From NCBI RefSeq assembly GCF_015158295.1, contig NZ_JACDXV010000001.1, forward strand, positions 310,001 through 374,000: a DNA stretch of 64,000 bases. Reading direction: 5' to 3'. Position numbers and translations under genes: made by a program. Below are positions 46,155 through 54,742 of the stretch, piece by piece. Under the pieces are notes generated by a model. That model searched no databases and was not told the DNA's origin. It was given only the letters and a program-made list of their open reading frames with translations. This DNA comes from Devosia faecipullorum. GTDB lineage: Bacteria > Pseudomonadota > Alphaproteobacteria > Rhizobiales > Devosiaceae. Each line of letters opens with the position of its first letter. Position 1 is the first letter of the stretch.

Positions 46155-46231
46155 TGGCGATCCCGACAGGATTCGAACCTGTGACCAACAGCTTAGAAGG
46201 CTGCTGCTCTATCCAGCTGAGCTACGGGACC
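46155..46231 (-). tRNA. tRNA-Arg (TCT)
   Basis: On the minus strand a 77-nt cloverleaf with encoded CCA. The acceptor GGTCCCG pairs with CGGGATC, the anticodon loop CTTCTAA gives TCT, and the T-arm contains GGTTCGAATCC. Confidence 0.97.
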
Positions 46232-46476
46232 GCAACGGGCACTCCTTTACAACATTTTCTGGCGATGACCACAGGCCAATGGCCTCCATTTCTATTCGCC
46301 ACCCCTGCCACGCTCACAGGCAAGGCCCGTCGCAGCACCTCCCGAATCTCGGCCGATTCCGGTTGTTTTCGTGTGGAAAACCCGCCTCGTCCTGACCTGG
46401 GTCACAGGTTGATTACCCGCTGATTTACCATATACCCTTGCTCGGAAGCGCGAATTAGGCCACTTTGCCGCCACAA

Positions 46477-47217
46477 ATGGGGATCGATCCACTGGCTGAA
46501 AACGCGACCCGACCCACCATCGTGCTCTTCGACCTCGATGGAACATTGGTGCATCACGTCAATCCGCGTGTCCTGCAAATGCTGGAATTCCTGGACGATT
46601 GTTCGCACAGGGGTGGCCGGTTGGCGGCGCGGTTCCGGCTGATGCGGCGCCACCGCGTTGTGGACCGCACGCCCAAATTGCTCGTGCACAAGGCCATCCA
46701 CAAGGTTCGCCGGAAATCGGTGGAGCAGATGCTCATGCCCTGCGCCACCATGCGCTGCGTGCTTGGCCGCCTGCGCGCCGAAGGCGTGGCGCTGGGCGTG
46801 GTCAGCAATGGCCTGGGCGCCGGCTATGGCCACGACGTGCTCGAGGCTTTCGACCTCAAGAAATATTTCTCCACCTCGGTGTTCCGGGAAGATGTCTCTC
46901 GCGGCAAGCCCTGGCCCGATTCCATCGTCGCCGCCCTCAAGGGCCTCGGACGCGAACTGCGGGCCAGCGACGTGATCTGGTATATCGGCGACCAGCGCAA
47001 GGACATCGCTGCGGCGCAGGCGGCTTCCGCCGCCATCGGACGGACCATCATCCCCTTCGCACTGGGCGCGCGCGCCGCCCTCACCGTCGAGGCGCTGGTT
47101 CCGCCCGCCCAGATCATGTGGACGGTCTCCGATTTCGAACGGGCAGTGTCGTCCGCCTTCGACATGGACGAACGCGGTCTGTCGCTGATCGATTCCCTGC
47201 CCGCGCCCCTGCTCTAG
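46477..47217 (+). CDS. HAD-superfamily hydrolase
   Basis: A 246-aa phosphatase-type HAD protein. Motif I is FDLDGTLVHH, motif II VVSNGL, motif III has the Lys in RGKPWPDS, and motif IV reads YIGDQRKDIAAA. The cap insertion after motif I is Arg-rich (RLAARFRLMRRHR), unusual for phosphoglycolate phosphatases. Substrate unknown. I chose the ATG at 46477; a TTG four codons upstream is also possible. Its 3' end overlaps the convergent ArsR gene by 4 bp. Confidence 0.85.
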   Translation: MGIDPLAENATRPTIVLFDLDGTLVHHVNPRVLQMLEFLDDCSHRGGRLAARFRLMRRHRVVDRTPKLLVHKAIHKVRRKSVEQMLMPCATMRCVLGRLRAEGVALGVVSNGLGAGYGHDVLEAFDLKKYFSTSVFREDVSRGKPWPDSIVAALKGLGRELRASDVIWYIGDQRKDIAAAQAASAAIGRTIIPFALGARAALTVEALVPPAQIMWTVSDFERAVSSAFDMDERGLSLIDSLPAPLL

Positions 47218-47657
47218 AAATCGAAACCCATCTGGTTGATCGCAGCCTTCGGCCCGTCCAGCTTTTCGGCCGACCTGGTCTTTTTCGGCCTGACCATATC
47301 CTCGGGCGTTGCGGCCACCACGATCGGCTGCGGCGCGACCATGTCAACGACTGGGACCGGCTTTGGCTCGCCGACCTCGTTCGCGGCCCGCAGCGTTTCA
47401 ATCCAGCCGATGGCCTTGTCCAGCTTCCGGGGCCGGAAGGCATAGAGATTTTCCCGGCCCTTCTTCACCTCGGCAACCAGCCCGGCCTGCTTGAGAACCC
47501 GCAGATGCCGGGAAATCGCCGGACGGCTGATCGAGAATTCATCGGCCAGCCGATGCACCGGAATCGGTCCATTGGCCAGGATTTCGATGATGCGGCAGCG
47601 CGTCACGTCCGCCAGCGCGGAATAGAGGGCAATGGGTGGCTTGGATGTCCTGCTCAT
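47214..47657 (-). CDS. ArsR-family transcriptional regulator
   Basis: A 147-aa winged-helix regulator. The HTH is at about residues 25-60 (VHRLADEFSISRPAISRHLR), preceded by ALADVTRCRIIEIL. No metal-binding cysteines are visible, so this is not a classic metal sensor. It has a proline-rich C-terminal tail of about 60 residues ending in MGFDF that is not part of the common fold. It is the type found in rhizobia as a stand-alone repressor; the target is unknown. Confidence 0.88.
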   Translation of the reverse strand: MSRTSKPPIALYSALADVTRCRIIEILANGPIPVHRLADEFSISRPAISRHLRVLKQAGLVAEVKKGRENLYAFRPRKLDKAIGWIETLRAANEVGEPKPVPVVDMVAPQPIVVAATPEDMVRPKKTRSAEKLDGPKAAINQMGFDF

Positions 47658-47822
47658 GACGCTGGTTAAAGTAACGCCGGCGTTACCCGTCAAGGCCCCG
47701 GCAAGCCCGCAAGCACTTGTTCACCAGGAAAGTTGCGCGCCCCTTTACGATGCCACGCGATAGTGAGCGCCATTAAAGCTTCCGGTCACACCCCTGCCAC
47801 ACGATGTAGGCAAGGAGGACCG

Positions 47823-48509
47823 ATGATGACCAGCGCAGCCAGGATCGTGCCAAGAGGATCGGACGAGCGCCGCCCCTATTCGCTTGCCGAAATCATCGCC
47901 GATGCGGCGGTACACATTTTCGGTCTGGTCGTGGCCATTGCCGCCGGATCCATACTGCTGGCCTTTGCGCTGCTCCACACCGCCCCCGAAGCCTTTCCGG
48001 CGCTTGTCGTCTATGTCGCCACGCTCATCGTGGTGCTCGGCGTTTCGCTCGCCTACAACATGTCGCCTTCCTCCCCGGTCAAGCGCTATCTGGCGCGGCT
48101 CGATCAGGCGGCCATCTTTCTGTTCATTGCCGGCTCCTATACGCCTTTCCTCGCCGTGCTCGGCGGCACGCCGACCGGAATCATCATGATGAGCCTGGTC
48201 TGGGGAGCCTCATTGGTCGGCGTGGCGCTCAAGCTGATCGTGCCGCAGCGTTTCGGCCGCGTCGCCATCCTGCTCTATCTCGCCATCGGCTGGAGTGGAG
48301 TTCTGGTATTCCAGTCGCTGGGCCAGGCCCTTCCCGCCACCACGCTCTGGCTGCTGCTGGCCGGCGGCATCACCTATTCGGCGGGCATCATCTTCCATCT
48401 GTGGGAGAAGCTGCGCTTCCAGAACGCGCTCTGGCACGTCTTCGTGGTGGCCGGCGCCAGCCTGCACCTCTGGGCCGTGATCGACTGCATGGTCGTCGCC
48501 CGCCTCTGA
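47823..48509 (+). CDS. Hemolysin III / PAQR-family membrane protein
   Basis: A 228-aa protein with seven predicted membrane helices of the HlyIII/PAQR family. Conserved residues lie in LAYNMSPSSPVKRYLARLDQAAIF and in the C-terminal HVFVVAGASLHLWAV, where His residues probably bind zinc. The start is well placed: AAGGAGG lies 4 nt before the ATG at 47823 and 7 nt before a second ATG. Function in alphaproteobacteria is not known despite the name; convergent with the DUF192 gene 10 bp away. Confidence 0.88.
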   Translation: MMTSAARIVPRGSDERRPYSLAEIIADAAVHIFGLVVAIAAGSILLAFALLHTAPEAFPALVVYVATLIVVLGVSLAYNMSPSSPVKRYLARLDQAAIFLFIAGSYTPFLAVLGGTPTGIIMMSLVWGASLVGVALKLIVPQRFGRVAILLYLAIGWSGVLVFQSLGQALPATTLWLLLAGGITYSAGIIFHLWEKLRFQNALWHVFVVAGASLHLWAVIDCMVVARL

Positions 48510-48519
48510 CGCATCGATT

Positions 48520-49014
48520 TTATTTGATTCTGGCGTGCTCGACTGTGTCGCCCGCCGCAATGCCCAGTTCGACCGAACGGCCGCCCGGAATTTCCAGCAC
48601 ATATTGCACCGGACCATCGGAGGGGATCGAGGTCACATCATGCGGCCGCGCATTGACGTGGATATTCTGCACCACCCCATCGGCCTTGATGAAGATCATG
48701 TCCAGCGGGATATAGGTATTGCGCATCCAGAAGGACACGGCGCGCTCCGCCTCGAAATCGAACAGCATGCCGGCATCCGGCGCCAATTCCATCACATACA
48801 TCAGGCCCTGGGCGCGGCTCTCCGGCGTGTCCACGACTTCGACCGCAAAGGCATGCGCGCCCGAGGCGCTGTTGATCACCAGCCGGGATTCATCGCTGCA
48901 CGCGGCGAGCGAGATGCCGACCAAGGCGACCATCGCCACACTGGCGAAAGCGCGCAAGCGCGGGGGATGGGCTGGCAGGCTTACGGAATTGGGCACGGCC
49001 GGAAGGCCTTTCAT
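48520..49014 (-). CDS. DUF192-family lipoprotein
   Basis: A 164-aa exported protein with a lipoprotein signal: hydrophobic stretch and lipobox ISLAAC, putting the lipidated Cys near residue 34. The DUF192 domain follows, with VEVVDTPESRAQGLMYV, FWMRNTYIPLDMIFI and VLEIPGG. The biochemical role of DUF192 is unknown. I start at MKGLPAVPNS; a long extension upstream would run into the cold-shock gene, whose stop is 7 bp away. The pair is probably an operon. Confidence 0.85.
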   Translation of the reverse strand: MKGLPAVPNSVSLPAHPPRLRAFASVAMVALVGISLAACSDESRLVINSASGAHAFAVEVVDTPESRAQGLMYVMELAPDAGMLFDFEAERAVSFWMRNTYIPLDMIFIKADGVVQNIHVNARPHDVTSIPSDGPVQYVLEIPGGRSVELGIAAGDTVEHARIK

Positions 49015-49021
49015 GGAAGAA

Positions 49022-49642
49022 TCAGTGCGAAGACGGCGCTTCGCCCCAACCATCCGGGCGAATTTCGGCGACCATGAGGCCCTTGGGGCCATTTCCATAG
49101 CGCACCAGCACGAACTGACCCGGCCGCAATTCGGTAATGCCGAAGCGGCGCAGGGTTTCCATATGCACGAAAATATCCGGTGCACCGTCACCGGCGGACA
49201 GAAAGCCGAAGCCACGGATGCGGTTGAACCATTTCACTTCCAGCCGCACCATGCCCGAGGTCGGCTCGACCACGACATGGGTACGCGGCGCCGGCATTTG
49301 CGAGGGATGAAGCGCGGTCGATTCGTCCATGGAAACGATGCGGAACGCCTGCAATCCACCTGGCCGGTTCAGCGCCTCGACGACGATGCGCGCGCCCTCA
49401 TAGGCGGTCTGGTAGCCATCGCGGCGCAGACAGGTGACATGCAGCAACACGTCCGGCATGCCATTGTCCGGCACGATGAAGCCGAAGCCCTTGCCGGCGT
49501 CGAACCACTTGATGGACCCGGCAATCTCGATGACATCGAGCGACGATTGCTGGCCGGCAGGCACACCAATCTCGCGCAGGTTTTCCGCTGTTTCGGATAG
49601 CCCGGTGGACTTGTCGTCCTCGCCGCTGACCTTGGCCCCCAT
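49022..49642 (-). CDS. Double cold-shock-domain protein
   Basis: A 206-aa protein with two cold-shock domains, one near residues 40-105 ([19 protein letters not shown]) and one near 132-200 ([19 protein letters not shown]). Both keep RNP1-like KGFGFI / RGFGFL, but RNP2 is changed from VFVH to VLLHV and IFVHM. This two-domain form is common in Hyphomicrobiales and probably acts as an RNA chaperone. A ~25-residue link between the domains is proline-rich. It is followed by the DUF192 lipoprotein gene. Confidence 0.92.
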   Translation of the reverse strand: MGAKVSGEDDKSTGLSETAENLREIGVPAGQQSSLDVIEIAGSIKWFDAGKGFGFIVPDNGMPDVLLHVTCLRRDGYQTAYEGARIVVEALNRPGGLQAFRIVSMDESTALHPSQMPAPRTHVVVEPTSGMVRLEVKWFNRIRGFGFLSAGDGAPDIFVHMETLRRFGITELRPGQFVLVRYGNGPKGLMVAEIRPDGWGEAPSSH

Positions 49643-49830
49643 ATTCCCAACGCCCTCTTACACGCCCGCCGCCTGCGGGTACTCCAACTTGCTCAAATCA
49701 GTCTGGCCGATTCAACGCCAAAAGTTAAGAAGTTCTTGCGATTTTATTGACAGGGCATTTCGCCGCCATTGCCCCTGACCGCCGGGATTGTTAGGCCATG
49801 GATGGATTTTGCCGCCATAGGAGGATTGCC

Positions 49831-50247
49831 ATGAAATACCTGCACACCATGGTGCGCGTCACCAATATCGATGACAGCCTCCGATTCTATTGCGACGGCC
49901 TGGGTCTGGAAGAGGTGCGCCGCAGGGAAAACGAAAAAGGCCGCTTCACCCTGATCTTCCTGCGCGCCCCCGGCGATGAAGGTAGCGAGGTCGAACTGAC
50001 CTATAACTGGGATCCCGAGCCCTATGCCGGCGGCCGCAATTTCGGCCACCTGGCCTATCGGGTCAAAGACATCTACGCCCTGTGCCAGCATCTCTCCGGC
50101 ATGGGCGTGGTGATCAACCGCCCGCCGCGCGACGGTCACATGGCCTTCGTCAAATCTCCGGACGGAATTTCCGTGGAACTGATTCAGGATGGTCATCTCG
50201 ACCCGCAGGAGCCCTGGGCCTCAATGCCCAATACCGGCACCTGGTAA
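49831..50247 (+). CDS. gloA: Lactoylglutathione lyase (glyoxalase I)
   Basis: Metal-dependent enzyme that converts the methylglyoxal-glutathione adduct to lactoylglutathione, 138 aa. Expected metal ligands are all present: His5 in KYLHTMVRV, Glu in EVELTYNW, His in GHLAYRV and Glu in SVELIQ. The start has an excellent AGGAGG 6 nt upstream; an extension of 11 codons is spurious. Confidence 0.95.
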   Translation: MKYLHTMVRVTNIDDSLRFYCDGLGLEEVRRRENEKGRFTLIFLRAPGDEGSEVELTYNWDPEPYAGGRNFGHLAYRVKDIYALCQHLSGMGVVINRPPRDGHMAFVKSPDGISVELIQDGHLDPQEPWASMPNTGTW

Positions 50248-50283
50248 GCGGCGGGCCTTTGCCCTTGGGATAGGCCACCGGCT

Positions 50284-50327
50284 CACCGCTCGTCACCCTC
50301 AGGCTCAACCCAAGAGTGACGATCCGG
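50284..50327. repeat. REP-like repeat, family B copy 2
   Basis: A 44-bp unit with the same outer arms as 35960-36003 (CACCGCTCGTCACCC and GTGACGATCCGG) and a different 15-nt centre. It occupies the 245-bp gap between gloA and the M15-like peptidase gene. Confidence 0.75.
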
Positions 50328-50492
50328 GGCGGAACACCATCCGGTGCCAGCTGCGATGCCTTTCGCCCCCTTAACCTGCCGCTAACCCTTCCGCTTAGGT
50401 CCGGGTTAGCGAAACCGCTCTAATTTTATCGATCATACCCACTCGCCCATTGCCTGTTGCTTCTATGCGACAGCGACCCCGGTAAGGTCGAT

Positions 50493-50969
50493 ATGCCTCG
50501 ATTGTTTCGCTCCTTCGCCGCCCTTGCGCTGACCGCCATTACCCTGGCCGGCTGCCTGCCCATGGCCATGTTCGCCAGCGGCGGCGGCGCGGGCTATTCC
50601 GGCCTCAGGCAGGACTGGGGCACCTATGTGAGTTCCAACGAAGTCAACGCGCTCTGCATCTCGCCCAAGCTCCGCTTCGTCATCTGGGAATTCGAGGGCC
50701 ATTTCGGCAAGCGCATCGTGATGAACTCGGGATATCGCAATGCCTTCCACAATTCCGCGGCGGGGGGCGCCGACAATTCCTTCCACACGAAATGCATGGC
50801 GGCCGATTTCTACATGCCTGGCGTTCCCAAGGAGCAATTGATCGCCTTTGCCCGGCGCACGGATGGTGTGGGCGGGCTCGGCTGCTATCCGGGCCGCAAT
50901 TTCATTCATGTCGATGTGCGTGACGTTCCCCGTGGCCGCAAGGGCCCTGTCACCTTCGAAGGCTGTTGA
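50493..50969 (+). CDS. M15-like peptidase (DUF882/peptidase M15A family) lipoprotein
   Basis: A 158-aa exported protein with a lipobox ITLAGC near residue 20. Zinc-peptidase motifs of the M15 fold are visible: MNSGYRNAFHNSAAGG, SFHTKCMAADFYM (His and Asp) and the C-terminal FIHVDVR (His). Relatives cleave peptidoglycan stem peptides. Three cysteines sit in the mature protein. It is a small, single-domain form, so substrate is inferred only from fold. Confidence 0.84.
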   Translation: MPRLFRSFAALALTAITLAGCLPMAMFASGGGAGYSGLRQDWGTYVSSNEVNALCISPKLRFVIWEFEGHFGKRIVMNSGYRNAFHNSAAGGADNSFHTKCMAADFYMPGVPKEQLIAFARRTDGVGGLGCYPGRNFIHVDVRDVPRGRKGPVTFEGC

Positions 50970-51061
50970 TAACTCGCCTTCAGGAAATTTCCTCACAGGA
51001 TCAACGCAAAAGGGGTTGCGCAATCAGATGCACCCCACTATACGACGGCCATCGCGCAGAT

Positions 51062-51136
51062 GCGCCCTTCGTCTATCGGTTAGGACGGCACCCTTTCACG
51101 GTGCAGAGAGGGGTTCGATTCCCCTAGGGCGTACCA
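51062..51136 (+). tRNA. tRNA-Glu (TTC)
   Basis: A 75-nt cloverleaf with encoded CCA. The acceptor GCGCCCT pairs with AGGGCGT (one G-U), the anticodon loop CTTTCAC gives TTC, and the T-arm contains GGTTCGATTCC. Confidence 0.96.
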
Positions 51137-51183
51137 TCCCCCTCGCTTTTGAAGCGAGTGGCGATTAACTTAGCGTAGAGCGT

Positions 51184-51258
51184 GCGCCCATCGTCTAGCG
51201 GTCAGGACACCGCCCTCTCACGGCGGGAACAGGGGTTCGATTCCCCTTGGGCGTACCA
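51184..51258 (+). tRNA. tRNA-Glu (CTC)
   Basis: A 75-nt cloverleaf with encoded CCA, 47 bp after the previous tRNA. The acceptor GCGCCCA pairs with TGGGCGT, the anticodon loop TCTCAC gives CTC, and the T-arm matches the first copy. The two genes differ mainly in the anticodon arm. Confidence 0.96.
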
Positions 51259-51815
51259 ATAAAATCGAGGGCTTTGTCAGGCCCCTCCTTCAGATCAAGT
51301 ATCAGTGCAATGTTCCGTGATGAACAGTCGCGAACAAACGCATCTGTTGTCGACTCGACCGATTCCGGCCTGACAGCCAATGGAAATTCCCACTGGAGCA
51401 CCGCTGCAAGCGCCTGCTAGCGTAAGGCAACCGCTGGCCTGGCGCCGCATCAGCGTCTGCCCTGACCGTCCTGCGTCGAACTTCACACAGCAAGTGTTCT
51501 GCTCCTTTCTCCCCTGAGCGCCAGAAGCAGATACGGCCATTACTCCGCTCGACCAATGAGTCTCGGGACAACCCGCCCAAGCAGCCGGCGAGCCGGCGCT
51601 CTCAAGGCCAGAAAGGATCGGAGACGCCTTAAAAGCTGCAGATCCGGCAACGTCGCCGAAATCCGGAAACCGCTGCGCTTCCCAGCGGCGCCCATATACC
51701 TGGCCAAAACAGCCATGCCTATTCCGTCGCCCTACCCCAATTGGGTTATTCTGAGCAATGTCGGCGGGCGCTAGCTTCGGGCCATAAACTATTATGGCTC
51801 TGGAGTATTATCTCA
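51259..51815. other. Gene-free interval after the tandem tRNA-Glu genes
   Basis: About 560 bp without a supported coding frame. Several short frames on both strands lack start signals and look like noise. Position downstream of tRNA genes would suit an integration scar, but I found no integrase remnant and no repeat of the tRNA 3' end elsewhere in the window. Confidence 0.45.
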
Positions 51816-52118
51816 ATGAAGCACCATTTCGCTCTACTGGCCTCCGTGCTGGCCATCGGCCTTGGCGCGAGCATGACCAATGCGCAGTCTTTGGAGCTCA
51901 ACACCTACATGATCGCCTGGGGCGCCGAGAATTGCGAGAGCTTCGATTACCCCGAGGATCTTCAACGCCACGCCACCATGGATGTGCTGCAGTCTCCCGC
52001 CCATGAAGTGACGGACATGCAGGCTAAAATGGATTTTGCGCTCGATGGCTTTGAAAACAATATCGAGGAATTGTGTGAGTTCCTTCCCTATATGCTTGAG
52101 GAAGATGAAGAGGAATAA
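51816..52118 (+). CDS. Small secreted acidic protein of unknown function (100 aa)
   Basis: A 100-aa protein with a signal peptide (MKHHFALLASVLAIGLGASM, cut near TNAQ), then a compact acidic mature part with two Cys (NCESFDY and LCEFLPY) and an acidic end EEDEEE. I do not recognise a family. GGAG lies 11 nt before the ATG. Its stop overlaps the start of the next gene (TAATG), so the pair is translated together and may act together in the periplasm. Confidence 0.72.
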   Translation: MKHHFALLASVLAIGLGASMTNAQSLELNTYMIAWGAENCESFDYPEDLQRHATMDVLQSPAHEVTDMQAKMDFALDGFENNIEELCEFLPYMLEEDEEE

Positions 52119-52615
52119 TGCGACGTCTGGGCTCCATAGCCGTGGCGCTGATGCTGGCGCTGGCATCCGCAACGATGGCCAGCCAGCCGGACGTCGGTGA
52201 ATGGGCTGATCCCATAAGGGCCGGCCTCGCCGCCTATGCCGACGCCGCGCCGCCCCTCGACCGTGTTGAGAATCTCGAGATTTCCCTCCCAAGCGATGCG
52301 GTCATGACGCTGCGTTGGTCGGCCAGTGCTGAACGCTTCGTAGAGGTCCTGAAAATGATCGAAGCACGGGCCGAGCCGTCCGGGGATGGTTATGACCATA
52401 CAACCGGTCTCAACCGCTTCGCCCAGCACTTGCCTGGTGGCGCATATGTGGCCGTCGAGCACTGGGCCGACCACTTTGGCCTGTATCGGCTTGTCATGGT
52501 CACGTCGGTCTCGCCCTGGATTGCCGATGAATGGTTGACCGCCTTCGAGACCTATCGCCGGGCCGGGGGCTTCGGCGGCACACCTTTGCTTACGCCGCCG
52601 CTGCCTGCGCCCTGA
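52118..52615 (+). CDS. Secreted protein of unknown function (165 aa)
   Basis: A 165-aa protein with a signal peptide (RRLGSIAVALMLALASATMA) and no recognised domain. The mature part has mixed alpha/beta character, a WADPIRAGLAAYADAAPP segment near the start and a proline-rich C-terminus (PLLTPPLPAP). It is coupled to the upstream small secreted gene through TAATG and followed by the LRR gene 38 bp later, so all may form one operon. Confidence 0.7.
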   Translation: MRRLGSIAVALMLALASATMASQPDVGEWADPIRAGLAAYADAAPPLDRVENLEISLPSDAVMTLRWSASAERFVEVLKMIEARAEPSGDGYDHTTGLNRFAQHLPGGAYVAVEHWADHFGLYRLVMVTSVSPWIADEWLTAFETYRRAGGFGGTPLLTPPLPAP

Positions 52616-52653
52616 ATGCGGCTGTGGCTGGCGCTATTTGCCCGGAGAAACCG

Positions 52654-53787
52654 ATGTTGAAACGCCAACGTATTCGCGCGGCTCTTGCAGCTCTCGTCTT
52701 TTTCGCGGCCCCGCTCGTTGCGTCTGCCGATTCCCAGGTGATCCTCCGGCTCAATGAACTGGACGTAAAATGGAAAAATGGACCGGTCGACGCCGAGGGC
52801 TTCGAGCAGCTGCAATCGCTGACTTTGCCGCACACGGCGCGCGATAGCTTCACCAATGCCGATCTTGCCCTGCTGGCCAAGCTGCCCCGGCTCGGCCATC
52901 TCGACCTGTCTCTGGTCAAAACCATCACCCCCAAGGGATTGGCCGCCCTTCTCGACGCGCCCGCTCTGTGGAATCTGTCGTTTCGCATGTCCCAATTGGG
53001 CCCAGAACACGTCGCGGTCCTGTCGCAGCTGACCGGCCTCAAGGCTCTGGCCCTCGATGACAACCAGGCCGTGGGCGACGATGCGCTGGCAATGCTGGCA
53101 AAGCTGCCGCAGCTCAAAGTGCTGACGCTGGATGGCACAAGCCTCACCAATGGAGGGATATCGACTCTTGCCGGTCATCCCACTCTGGAAAGCCTGAGCC
53201 TGGCGCGCACCAGGGTCGATGATGCCATTTTCCAGCCGCTCAGCATGATAGCGACGCTGCGCGAACTTTCCCTCGCTAAGACCTCTGTGACCGGTGAAGG
53301 CGTGGCGCAACTCAAAGCTGTTTCAGGCTTCCAGCAGATCGGGCTGATGGATTCAAAACTGACAGATCGGGGAGCGGCCGAGCTTGGGGAGATTTCATCG
53401 CTGCGGCGGGCCTATCTGTGGAGAACGGGCATCGGCGATGCGCCCATGCCGGCCCTGGCTGCCTTGCCGGAACTGGCCACTTTATACCTCGACGGCACGA
53501 AGATTACGGACACGGGCCTTGCCATGCTCGGCCAGTCCCGGTCGATCGAGACACTTTGGCTGTCTGAGACCAGCATTGGCGATGACGGCATGGCCGCGCT
53601 GACGGGCCTGCCGCTCTCCTCCATCCAGATCAACAAGACCGGGGTGGGGAATGACGGCCTGCTTGTGCTCGCCGCGATACCAAGCCTTCGCAACATTTCC
53701 GCACGGGACAGCGCGATTACCGAGGAAGGCGTCTCTGCCGCCATGAATGTGGACGGACGCAATGAAAAGCTCGCCATCACGCGATAG
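52654..53787 (+). CDS. Secreted leucine-rich-repeat protein
   Basis: A 377-aa protein with a signal peptide (cut near VASA, residue 23) and about ten LRR units of roughly 23-24 residues with the pattern LxxLxLxxTxItDxGLxxLxxLP, for example LATLYLDGTKITDTGLAML and LKVLTLDGTSLTNGGISTL. This repeat type is known from planctomycete and some proteobacterial proteins, where it is thought to bind proteins. No catalytic domain is attached. GGAG lies 6 nt upstream of the ATG. Its end overlaps the next gene by 26 bp. Confidence 0.85.
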   Translation: MLKRQRIRAALAALVFFAAPLVASADSQVILRLNELDVKWKNGPVDAEGFEQLQSLTLPHTARDSFTNADLALLAKLPRLGHLDLSLVKTITPKGLAALLDAPALWNLSFRMSQLGPEHVAVLSQLTGLKALALDDNQAVGDDALAMLAKLPQLKVLTLDGTSLTNGGISTLAGHPTLESLSLARTRVDDAIFQPLSMIATLRELSLAKTSVTGEGVAQLKAVSGFQQIGLMDSKLTDRGAAELGEISSLRRAYLWRTGIGDAPMPALAALPELATLYLDGTKITDTGLAMLGQSRSIETLWLSETSIGDDGMAALTGLPLSSIQINKTGVGNDGLLVLAAIPSLRNISARDSAITEEGVSAAMNVDGRNEKLAITR

Positions 53788-54646
53788 CAGGACAAATCCC
53801 CGCGCAAACGCGCGAGCCGCGATCGCGCTGGAGCCGTGGCAGGCTTGGGTGGCGCCGATCATTTTGGCCCCACTCCTGCTCAGCGCGCTGCCTTCAGGTC
53901 TTCACCTGGCTCGGAACGAGGACTTGCCCCCGCTCTGGGCCTCGGCGCTGATGGTATTCGGCGGCGTCATCAGCAATCTCACAGCTTATGTTATGGAGGG
54001 GCGGGTCGAGGCCAACATTCTCACCAAACTGGCCACCCGCCGTAGCCTGGGCTTCCATTCCCTGCCGACGCGTCGCCTGTCTCTCCCCGATGGTATTCTG
54101 CCCAAGGGCGAGCATCGGCGGCTGCGCAATTTTTTCTATCAGGACCGTGACGCGCCGAAATGGTCAGCATTCTGGTATCAGGCTGATCGCCGGGATCGTG
54201 GAAAATACCAGAAATCGCTCTATGGGGCGGCGATCCTCGAGCTCGCGCCCGTCGGAAACGCCGATTTCCTGGTGCGGCGCGTCCGCCGCCATTTCCCCCG
54301 GCACGGCATCCAGCCGGCATCGTTCCTCACAACGCCCGTTCAAACCTATACGCGCCATGGAAGAAGCTGGGACATTTTCGGCGACCCCGGGGGCCACGCT
54401 GCAGCGCTGACTGTGCTGGACGCACTGGGAGAAGGTCTCCAGCAACATGTCGATGCCATTTTCAGCAATCGGGAGCAATTGTCTGTCGTCATCGCCAATC
54501 GGCGAAGGATGTTCTCGATCTCCCCCTGGCAGCTCTGGCCCTTTTCTGCCGACATTGCTCTAGGCGGGGTCCACGACGACCTGGACCTTTGCCAGCACTA
54601 TGCGACGGCATTGTCTGCGGCGCATGGGGAGGCCATCCCCGATTGA
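53762..54646 (+). CDS. Membrane-anchored protein of unknown function (294 aa)
   Basis: A 294-aa protein with two N-terminal hydrophobic segments (WVAPIILAPLLLSALPSG near 30 and ALMVFGGVISNLTAYVM near 65), then a basic cytoplasmic-type region of ~200 residues rich in Arg and aromatic residues. I recognise no family. Two ATGs are possible (53747 and 53762); I take the second. It overlaps the LRR gene by 26 bp in another frame, so translation is probably coupled and the two products may work together. Confidence 0.65.
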   Translation: MKSSPSRDSRTNPRANARAAIALEPWQAWVAPIILAPLLLSALPSGLHLARNEDLPPLWASALMVFGGVISNLTAYVMEGRVEANILTKLATRRSLGFHSLPTRRLSLPDGILPKGEHRRLRNFFYQDRDAPKWSAFWYQADRRDRGKYQKSLYGAAILELAPVGNADFLVRRVRRHFPRHGIQPASFLTTPVQTYTRHGRSWDIFGDPGGHAAALTVLDALGEGLQQHVDAIFSNREQLSVVIANRRRMFSISPWQLWPFSADIALGGVHDDLDLCQHYATALSAAHGEAIPD

Positions 54647-54660
54647 CTGTCATATCCGGC

Positions 54661-54688
54661 TTGCAGTTAAACTACGGTGAGATATGTT
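54661..54688 (+). promoter_or_regulatory. Candidate promoter of the LuxR/hydrolase fusion gene
   Basis: TTGCAG, a 16-bp spacer and TATGTT, ending about 55 bp before the ATG at 54743 in a locally AT-rich 96-bp gap. Confidence 0.35.
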
Positions 54689-54742
54689 TTTTCCGACTAT
54701 TGACACCCGCAGCGCCACGGCAAAAAGCTTGAGCCTTCCCTC

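Noticed and set aside
51062..51258. Duplicated tRNA-Glu as att site of an integrated element
   Set aside because: Both copies are complete tRNA genes with different anticodons, and I found no integrase or third copy of the 3' end.
51302..51580. Possible small gene after tRNA-Glu on the minus strand
   Set aside because: No ribosome binding site, no hydrophobic or ordered pattern, and overlapping frames of similar length. I treat the region as non-coding.
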